From: Baffinella frigidus
Taxonomy: Eukaryota > Cryptophyceae > Cryptomonadales > Baffinellaceae
Assembly (NCBI GenBank): GCA_026770585.1
Contig: MU646332.1
Span: 1,279,633 to 1,315,487 of the forward strand
Direction of reading: 5' to 3'
DNA: 35,855 nucleotides
In this document: in pieces, positions 30,131 to 35,855 of the stretch
How positions within the stretch are numbered: position 1 is the stretch's first letter
Layout of the letters: every line of letters starts with the position of its first letter
Made by a program: the position numbers and the translations under genes
Notes under the pieces: generated by a model
Seen by the model: only the letters and a program-made list of their open reading frames with translations
What the model was told of the DNA's origin: nothing
Databases searched by the model: none

Positions 30131-32588
30131 GAGAGAGAGAGAGAGATAGAGAGCGAGAGAGAGCGAGAGATGGAGAGAGCACTGTGCAGTGGGGGGAGGT
30201 TGATCAGAGAGAGATAGATAGAGAGCGAGAGATAGATAGAGATAGAGCGAAAGCGCGCGCGCGAGAGAGAGAGAGAGAAATAGAGCGAGCGAGAGTGATG
30301 CCTCGTGGCACAGGCGCCTTTCGTTGCTGAGACGATCTCATATGTAATCACTTGAAATTTATAAACTTGTTTCAATGAAATTGACTACACATACCGATTT
30401 TTACTAGTAACATTAAAGCAACCGTGTAGTAATTTTAGTAACTTTGATTGAATCCAAGTCCATAAATTAAAAGTGTTTCCATATGAGATCCGCAACTCAG
30501 GGGCGGATCGTCTCAGACAACAAACCACGCCAGAGGCCTCGAAACATCCACTTTTGACATCATTCAGCGGACCCCCGAAGGATTCTAAAGCCACCGCCAG
30601 ATCTGGCGTCGATAAGACAGTCGATACCCTCGAGCCCTCTAGCGTGGTAGGGGCTTCAGGGTTCAGGCAAGGGCGTGCAAAGTGAGCAACGGGTGCGAGC
30701 GGCTGGTTGGTTCCTGCCGAGAGTGATTTCTCACTGGGGGTATCCCAACCCCAGGACCGACCGCCCCCCTCTCCCCTCGCCCCGGCACACGAAATACCAG
30801 CAAACCCGCCATCGAGGGGCGCACGCGAGGGTGGGTGGGGATCCACCGGGCAGTCAGGGTCGTCACGGATCGTCTCAGCAGCGAAGGGACTCCAGTGCAC
30901 AGGAAAGCATAGGGACTTCTGCGTGCGGGGCAGATCGTCTCGTGGGTGGGGACCCACCTAGCAGTCAAGAGTCATCACGGGGGTAGGGTTTCCTTCCGAC
31001 AACACGAGGTGCCGAGGGCCGAGGGGGGGGGGGGGGGGTTGATACCACCAGCCTTCACGGAAAGACCACATCGTCGATTTTCAGACCTCGGATTTGTGGG
31101 GCGTCGGGGTCGAATTCGACCCCGACGAATCAACTTACGTCCCAATCTCGGTACAACATCAAATTTTGGGAACAGGTCGAACTGAATCGATTTGGTGCTT
31201 GGGTGAGGGTTGGTGGTGGTGGGTCTGGCATACCTGACAGTCAGGGTCATCGCGGGCATAGGTTTTCCTTCCGCCGACCACCATCTGCCGACCCCACCCC
31301 GGTTAATCCCGGTTACCCCCCCCCCTCTCCTGGTTACCCCCCCCGTCTCCTGAACGCCAGCCCCTCTCCGCGCCAGCCCACCCACGGTTTCTCTCCCCCT
31401 CTCAACGCCAGCCCAGCTCCCGGTGCGTGAGACGCGGGCGGTGTGCGGAACGCGTGGGTGGAAGGCTCGTCGCGATTCGTGTTGGTCCAGGTGGAGGCAT
31501 GTGCCGCACTTGATCACGCGGGAGTGAACACGAAGCACCGCATCATCACCGTGCCCACCGCCGCGGCTCTCGCATACGGTGTCTCTTCCCTTCTCTAACT
31601 GTGACTCTCTAGGCACCGAAGGACGCAGGCGCGATGGCGGGGCTGGAGGTGTGCGACGCATCATCTTTGAGGCTGCTACAGCGCAACCCCTGGTGCCTTG
31701 CCCGCACCAGCGACGCCGCTGCATCGCCCCAACCGAGGCGCTCGACCGCGACAGCAGAGGGTGGGGGCATGGGATCGCAGGGAGGACACCTGCACGTAGA
31801 AGATGCTCATTCCAACCTTGATGAAGCTGGCAGGCACGCCAGCGGTCAAGTTGGCCAAGCTGGACCCGTTCGTCGCGATTGAGTAGTCGCAATCGCACCC
31901 GCCGACCGTCGCGGGGATCGCGCCTTCGGCGAGCGCCTCCTCGGGGGGGATCCAGCGCATTTTACCCCCGTCGGGCTGGATCAGATTTCCCGCGAGGTAA
32001 TTTTCCTTGGAGCAGACGTGCTTTGAGACGTACTTGCTCCAGAAGCCTTCCGTCTCCGAGCACAGCAGCAGCCAGTCCGCTTTGTTTATTTTGCACTCCT
32101 CCTGCTCGTCCGCGGGGAAGTCCTCGCACGGCGCCGGCTGGTACGTGCACGGGACGTTGATGAGCGAGAACCTGTCCATGCGCGGCGCAATGTACGAGGT
32201 GAACACCACCTGCCAGCCACCGGGGATGGGGCATCGAGGTCAGACCATGAGCGTGCGCCGGGCGACGTTGTGGTGTGCAGCGGCGCGTTTCGGCACCACG
32301 GCTACGGGGAGGGGAACGCACCTCATCTGTGCAGTAGTCAACCAGCTGGAGCTCCATGGGAATCTTCTGGCCAATCTTCATGGTATATCCCTGCTCAAAA
32401 GGCTTGTGCGTACAGAAGCTCCCGTCCGGCGTCAGCGGATCATCGCCGAGTTGTGAAGAGCCAGGGCGGCAGCACTCTGACGTCCGGTTGCACACAGCGT
32501 CCGAGCGCCCCGCGAAAAGGGTTATAGAAACCACCGTCAAAACTGCTGTCCTCCGCACCCACGTCATCATGGTTGTTGACACCGGCAT
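24501..32588 (-). CDS. Secreted cysteine-rich protein of unknown family, nine exons
   Basis: Exons in transcript order: 32588-32322, 32209-31790, 31284-31234, 28776-28656, 27574-27471, 26979-26918, 26000-25929, 25563-25485 and 24584-24501 (TAA). All introns are GT-AG. Every junction is in phase, including two with two-base and one with one-base overhangs, giving 419 residues. The start is the first ATG after an in-frame TAG. Residues 8-31 (TWVRRTAVLTVVSITLFAG) are a signal peptide. The mature part has many cysteines (RTSECCRPG, VGGCDCDYS, RDDPDCQ, GCVACTKEYCWGS) and several N-glycosylation sequons (NRT, NGS, NLT, NNS, NQS). There is no C-terminal membrane segment or GPI-like tail. It is probably extracellular or cell-surface. 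I do not recognise the fold. Introns total about 6.8 kb against 1.26 kb coding. Confidence 0.8.
24595..25010 (-). repeat. Acceptor-side copies of the last exon within CT-rich sequence
   Basis: Complementary-strand copies of the acceptor and first codons of exon 24584-24501 (AYDGLSK) occur at about 24668-24690, 24815-24850 and 24962-24990. All are embedded in (GA/GT)n on the plus strand, which is CT-rich in sense. The acceptor CAG is altered in the copies. Confidence 0.5.
25027..25160. mobile_element. MITE-like family D, type I arms
   Basis: atccggggtaacctattttt ctttcttttggtggcaaca at the left is complementary to tttccatcaaatgaaagaaa cataggtttccccggat at the right. The core is attacaacaca...ttatcagtaatattaaagca. 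It lies in the last intron of the cysteine-rich gene. Confidence 0.8.
25258..25484. repeat. (GA)n microsatellite next to a donor
   Basis: About 230 bp of GAGA with short interruptions, including a duplicated agcctgatagcgaga. It ends exactly at the donor of exon 25563-25485, whose first intron bases in sense are GTCTCTTTCTCTC. Confidence 0.9.
25568..25928 (-). repeat. Intron made of TTTATGG and TTTAGGG units
   Basis: The 365-bp intron between exons 26000-25929 and 25563-25485 is heptamers throughout. About 16 TTTATGG units lie next to the acceptor, then TTTAGGG. The donor itself reads GG|GTAAACCCTAAACCC, so the splice site is part of a repeat unit. Confidence 0.85.
26035..26900 (-). repeat. 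Ladder of six exon-end copies alternating with telomere-like arrays
   Basis: The end of exon 26979-26918 (complement: IPDLRPGNELSTFC) recurs in shortened form near 26780, 26680, 26575, 26470 and 26365. Each copy is followed in sense by CCCC(A/C)CCGCTCGTGTGTT and then by heptamer repeats. The copies read GNELVQFC, NELAQL or PGNELVTF; most have lost the donor. TTTAGGG-type repeats also fill 26040-26220. Confidence 0.7.
27584..28035 (-). repeat. Exon 5 copy and telomere-like arrays
   Basis: Short TTTAGGG units at 27588-27612 abut the acceptor of exon 27574-27471. The complement of 27765-27815 repeats that exon's start (VACTKESCWGSPAEKLRG). A longer TTTAGGG array runs from 27818 to about 28035. 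Between them lies a family S fragment (27690-27755). Confidence 0.75.
28095..28570 (-). repeat. Ladder of copies of the KYNFEDNGIG exon end with CT tracts
   Basis: Complementary copies of the end of exon 28776-28656 lie at 28373-28445 (VKSGQLVCKNTYINYNFEDNSI), 28197-28232 (KNTDMKYNFEDNGI) and 28551-28566 (DNGI). Each keeps the donor GTCTC. Two of them pass directly into (CT)n and (TA)n on the sense strand. Confidence 0.7.
28438..28515. mobile_element. MITE-like family D, short copy
   Basis: ataaatcaacgaaatttaca(ac) at the left and gtagtaaatttcatgggaga at the right, with gctagtaataataaagcgtc between. It is inserted at the left border of an exon copy. Confidence 0.65.
28895..28992. repeat. (GA)n / poly-G microsatellite
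   Basis: gagagagatatataaagatagcgatagcgaga passes into gggagagaggagagagaggggggggg. It lies in the third intron of the cysteine-rich gene. Confidence 0.85.
29000..29625. other. Intron stretch with few recognisable features
   Basis: Part of the 2.46-kb third intron of the cysteine-rich gene. Apart from dispersed repeat H at 29531-29573 (inverted) I saw an imperfect inverted repeat around 29058-29160 (gataatctgggcgcctcatt versus ggcgcccagtttgactgagg), perhaps another small element. No exon is needed here, because the phases of exons 3 and 4 already agree. Confidence 0.45.
29625..29990. repeat. CCCTACA / CCCTAAA array
   Basis: Degenerate heptamers on the plus strand, so G-rich in the sense of the cysteine-rich gene. 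A 60-bp unit (agaccttacgggaacc...cacgacac...gtccagcg(c/g)tccgtcgcactgc) occurs at 29788-29850 and 29990-30052. Confidence 0.8.
30074..30296. repeat. (TA)n and (GA)n microsatellites
   Basis: About 50 bp of TA then GAGA/GATA runs, duplicated around a gtgcagtggggggaggttgatca spacer that resembles cagtgccgggaggttaatca at 30054-30073. Confidence 0.9.
30334..30487. mobile_element. MITE-like family D, type II arms
   Basis: gatctcatatgtaatcacttgaaatttataaacttg and the complement of aagtccataaattaaaagtg tttccatatgagatc. The core is gaaattgactacacat...tttttactagtaacattaaagca. It sits in the third intron of the cysteine-rich gene. Confidence 0.75.
30845..31010 (-). repeat. Two degenerate copies of the RDDPDCQ exon
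   Basis: The complement of about 30848-30885 reads ETIRDDPDCP|GTGGAT and that of about 30955-31005 reads VVGRKPYPRDDS then a stop. The intact exon is 31284-31234 (GGRKTYARDDPDCQ|GTATGC). Confidence 0.6.
31060..31205. mobile_element. MITE-like family G copy 2
   Basis: gaccacatcgtcgattttca at the left and gaactgaatcgatttggtgc at the right, with a perfect palindrome tcggggtcgaattcgacccc ga in the middle. It is related to 19125-19282. Confidence 0.55.
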
Positions 32589-33038
32589 GGTTACCACGGA
32601 CGTACGCTAGCTGTGCGTCACAGGAGGAGCAGACGGCGTGCCCGGGCGGCTCTGGAGCGTCGAGCGGGTTGCTCCCCTTCCAAACCTGGTCGAAGTGGGG
32701 GAGGAGTCAAAAAAGAGTCATATACGATTTCGGGGATCTCCGATCCAACCAAAATCTGGTCACGTCCCAAAGAGAGCCTCATAACCTCAGGGCTGCATTT
32801 GAAAACATTTTGGTCAAAAATGTCGCGCGGCGCGCAAAGAGAGAAAGTAGGCTTCGGGGAAGTCTATGAACACAGTCACGTACATCCCCGCACCTTTCCC
32901 TGCTCCATTGTCCTAGCACGACCCGGCTGCAACCCCAAGAAAGCCTGGGCCGCAACCTCTCCTCTGCAAGCCTGGGTCCGCGGACTCTCTACCCCTGGCC
33001 CCCGGCCCAGGAACGACGCTCAACGCTGCGTCTTGCAG
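32589..33038. promoter_or_regulatory. Region between divergent genes
   Basis: It lies upstream of the ATG of the cysteine-rich gene and of the first seen exon of the coiled-coil gene. It could hold both promoters or more coiled-coil exons. I saw no TATA box and no supported exon. Open frames exist on the plus strand but have no splice support. Confidence 0.3.
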
Positions 33039-35779
33039 GATCTGGAAACCGCGGACCGAGATCTGGTGGCTACCCGCGCCGAGGTGCACGCTCCGCTCTC
33101 CCCTGCCACACCCTGGTCTCCTGCTGGTCTCATACGCATTGTTCTTTTTAGCAGTGTTCTTGCCGTAGCTTCTGCTGTCTGTCCCGTTTGCATGGACCAC
33201 ACCGCCATACCCTGGGAGGCTGTCAGACTGCAGCCGGGATGATTTTTCACCGGCTCGTGGCCGTGAGTTATCTGCACGGCGGCAGGTGGAATGGTTAACG
33301 CAGAAAGTGGAGGCTCTGACGCACGGTCGCGAGAGAGATGCAGAGCACGTCCAGAGTCTCAAGGTGCCCAATGTTGTCTCGAGTGCCTTCCCCCCGTTGC
33401 GAATTGCGTCCGTACCAACTGCTTGCCCCCCTCATATTGGATCGAGGGCTCTCATCACCGCACGTTCCGATATCATCGCACGTTCCGATATCACCACATG
33501 TTCCGATATTGTAGAATTCGGGTTGGCTTGGATTTTCCGAGGGTCGGGTCGGGCAGAAATATGACAAAAGTACGCCGTTTTGTTTCATCTTATGGGTGGG
33601 GGATGCAAAGACAAGATATCTTGTCATCAATCTTATGCATAAGATAGCATTTAAGCCAGTCATCTAACAAAACATTCTTGGAATTTGGAATCCAAGCCAA
33701 CCCGAATTCTACAATTTTTGGACTGACCCAAAATCCAAGCCAACCCGAATTCTACAATATCACAATCCGACGGCGCCTCCCACTGCTGAAAACACTTGTC
33801 CCGTATTTCACATAAGACACTTCTCCTCAGTATATAACTCCACAGTCAATTGACTGTGGGAATTTGAGCCACTATAACTCTGAATATACGAAAATCTCCC
33901 GCGATATACGAGCGGTGGGTTTTCAGTAGCACCATTATGGCACCATCTCGCGCTCCTACTGCGTATTTTGCCACGCCTTCAACGTCTTGTCGGGGAACTG
34001 ACACACCAAATGCGACCAACCGAGATTGCTGAAACACACAATGGTGGTGCTGCCAGCGAGCGTGATGCTGCAATGGGATTGGTGGGTGGCGGATACACCT
34101 GCTCTGAACCCTGAACCCTATGCCCTAAACCCCAAACCATGAACCCCAAACCATGAACCCTCAACCCTGAACCCTGAACCCTGAACCCTGAACCCTGAAC
34201 CCTGAACCCTGAAACCGAAACACTCAACCTCAAACCCTAACCCCTAGCCCATAACCCATAACCCCGAACACGTAACCCCTAAACACCAACCCTTAACCCT
34301 GCTCCCCTAACCCCTAACCCCTAACCCCTCAACCTGAACCCATCAACCCCGACCCCTGAAACCTTACCACTAAGCCCTAACCCCTGACCCGTAAACCCTA
34401 AACCCAAACCCTAAACCCTAAACCCTAAACCCTAAACCCTAAACCCTGATCCCTAAACCCCAATCCCCAAACCCCAAACCCTAAACCCTGAACCATAAAC
34501 CCTCAACCCTCAACCCTCAACCCTACACCCTACACCCTAAACCCTAAACCCTAAATCCTTACCCTAAACCCTCAACCCCAAACTCTAAACCCTCAACACT
34601 CAACCCCAAACCCTAAACCCTAAACCCCAAACCCCCAACCGAAAACTACACGCCACACCCTGTACCTTACAACCTAAACCCCAACACCAAACACCAAACA
34701 CCAAACACCAACCACCAAACCCCCACTTCCACACAGGCGCAGGCACACGCATCGCGACTTCAGATGGAGCGGGCGTTCGAGAGCACACCCTAACTATACA
34801 CGCCACCCCCTACACCCTACACCCTGCACCCTAAACCCTAGCGCCAAACACCAACCACCAAACCCCAAAGCCCAAGCCCCGAACAGGCGCAGGCGCACGC
34901 ATCAAGAGCACAGCTGGAGCGGGCGTTGGAGAGCGCAGACACGGCTGCCGCGGAGCGAAGGCTGCATATACTTGCGTCTCACTCGCAGCAGGCTGTGCAC
35001 TCTGAGGTTGGGACCCCACCCATGCTCACCTGCGGGTGTAGGGTGTAGGGTGTAGGGTGTAGGGTGTAGGGTGTAGGGTTTAGGGTGTAGGGTGCAGGGT
35101 GTAGGGTGCAGGGTGTAGGTTGCAGGGTGCAGGGTGTAGGGTTTAGGGTTTAGGGTGTAGGTTGCAGGGTGTAGGTTGCAGGGTGCAGGGTGTAGGGTGT
35201 AGGGTGTGGAGAGCGCGGACGCGGTGGCCGCCGAGCGACGACACATTCTCGCGGCTGACTCGCAGCAGGCTGTTCACTCTCAGATTGGGACCCCGCCTCT
35301 TGTCCTGCGCACACAAGGAGCATTCTAGCTGTGCCTGAGTTTAATTATGGCTCGACCTCAAGGCTTTTTGTTCGCCCGTGTGTACTGGAGTTCTGCTCTT
35401 ACATCTTACATGTACGGACGAGCCAGAATGAACTCAGGCAGAGCTAGACATTGTCCGTCCAGCGAGGAGGGAGGGTTCTCCTTGCTGGTGATGGGAATCG
35501 TGGCAAGAGGTAGGGTTTCATGGAAGTCACGTCGAGAGGCAGTGTCACACCGAGAGGTATCGGGGTAGTGCGCGAGCGAGTTGCAAGGCTTCAGCGTGCG
35601 AGAGTGAAACCTTGAAGCGATAGAGCGTGATGACTCACAACCCTCAATCCTCAACCCCCATCCCTCATCACCCCTGGCAGCTTCTGGAGGAGGTTGGCGC
35701 GAGGAGCAAGGCAGACCGGAGCGTGAGTGCCGGGCAGCTCCGCCAGAGCGCCGAGGCGATCCTCGCACTCGAGGATGAG
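33039..35779 (+). CDS. Coiled-coil protein, partial, exons continue beyond the window
   Basis: Exons 33039-33083 (DLETADRDLVATRAE), 33286-33363 (VEWLTQKVEALTHGRERD..), 34887-35006 (40 codons, AQAHASRAQLERALESAD..) and 35681-35779 (LLEEVGARSKADRSV.., ILALEDE). All have AG acceptors and GT donors and are phase 0. All are helix-rich with charged heptads and no glycine or proline to speak of, typical of a long coiled coil such as a cytoskeletal, basal-body or Golgi tether protein; which one cannot be told. The 5' end was not found and the 3' end is outside. Copies of the third exon flank it at 34737-34786 and 35209-35280. Confidence 0.65.
33455..33510. repeat. Tandem CACGTTCCGATATCATCG repeat
   Basis: Three 18-bp units (caccgcacgttccgatatca, tcgcacgttccgatatca, ccacatgttccgatattg) lie directly left of the fold-back element at 33511. 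Confidence 0.75.
33505..33760. mobile_element. Fold-back element J
   Basis: gtagaattcgggttggcttg gattttcc at 33511 is repeated in inverted form twice at 33686-33712 and 33733-33757 (aatccaagccaacccgaatt ctac). The region between holds the palindrome caagatatcttg and a catcttatgggtggg...cttatgcataag inverted segment. No coding sequence. Confidence 0.65.
33840..33860. repeat. Perfect 20-bp palindrome
   Basis: ccacagtcaattgactgtgg is self-complementary over its full length and sits between tataactc and actataactctg. It may be an element centre. Confidence 0.7.
34098..34880 (+). repeat. Telomere-like array with an exon copy inside
   Basis: CCCTAAA/CCCTGAA-type units run from 34098 to about 34730 in the sense direction. 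They end at an acceptor (cttccacacag) that precedes a truncated copy of the third coiled-coil exon (34737-34786, AQAHASRLQMERAFES). Another array then fills 34787-34880 up to the acceptor of the full exon (agccccgaacag). Confidence 0.85.
35037..35280 (+). repeat. GGGTGTA array and a 3' copy of the coiled-coil exon
   Basis: About 20 GTAGGGT / GCAGGGT units follow the donor of exon 34887-35006. They are followed by 35209-35280, which repeats the last 60 % of that exon (ESADAVAAERRHILAADSQQ) but has lost the donor (CAG|ATTGGG for GAG|GTTGGG). Here the G-rich strand is in sense. Confidence 0.75.
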
Positions 35780-35832
35780 GTACAAACGCCGAGAGATTAT
35801 CCACTGCCCCTCTTCTCTACCTCCCATCCAGA

Positions 35833-35855
35833 CCCCCCCCCCCCCCCCCCCCCCC
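35833..35855. repeat. Poly-C run at the window edge
   Basis: At least 23 C in a row end the window. It may be real or an assembly end. Confidence 0.9.

Noticed and set aside
30975-31898. Minus-strand 307-codon frame
   Set aside because: It runs in a different frame from exons 31284-31234 and 32209-31790, which match in phase with the rest of the cysteine-rich gene, and it crosses poly-G and family G sequence.
32613-33242. Plus-strand 209-codon frame upstream of and across the first coiled-coil exon
   Set aside because: It reads one frame off in the upstream half, with Arg/Ser-rich sequence; only 33039-33083 has matching acceptor, donor and heptad composition.

Overview
This window looks like nuclear DNA of a eukaryote with spliced genes, most probably a large-genome microalga or related protist. 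The reasons are genes split into short GC-rich exons, GT-AG introns mixed with GC-AG introns, many plant/alga-type telomere heptamers (TTTAGGG / CCCTAAA) scattered inside the chromosome, and dense small inverted-repeat elements. I cannot name the species. The mix reminds me of prasinophyte, dinoflagellate or haptophyte assemblies, but that is a guess. I saw no rRNA, tRNA, CRISPR array or prokaryotic operon. All gene models were read by eye from splice sites and reading-frame phase, not from transcripts.

Layout. 1-594: telomere-like array plus the last exons of a plus-strand gene. 595-4486: no gene, only repeats (inverted-repeat family A and a dispersed family built around GGTTCTTCGAGCTCCCAACA). 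4487-5017 (-) and 5187-9093 (+): a divergent pair, an uncertain coiled-coil-like protein and a 367-residue membrane-anchored or secreted protein of unknown family. 9100-10283: mostly family A elements. 10284-17637 (-): a leucine-rich-repeat protein in about 15 small exons. 18168-22013 (+): a secreted protein with a degenerate FKBP-like fold. 22592-23421 (+): a gene fragment beside an assembly gap. 24501-32588 (-): a 419-residue secreted cysteine-rich protein, in nine exons whose phases all agree. 33039-35779 (+): exons of a coiled-coil protein running off the right edge.

Two patterns dominate. First, many introns are partly or wholly made of telomere-like heptamers, usually with the C-rich strand in the sense direction and often touching the splice sites. 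The clearest is a 51-bp GC-AG intron made only of CCCTAAA units between two copies of the same exon. Second, nearly every gene carries ladders of partial tandem copies of one exon end together with its splice site and adjoining intron. Together they suggest introns that grow, and sometimes new exons that arise, by repeated tandem duplication with telomere-like filler. Inverted-repeat families (A, B, C, D, G, J) then insert into these introns.

The genes do not form an obvious pathway. Three of the complete models begin with a signal peptide or membrane anchor, so several products probably enter the secretory route.
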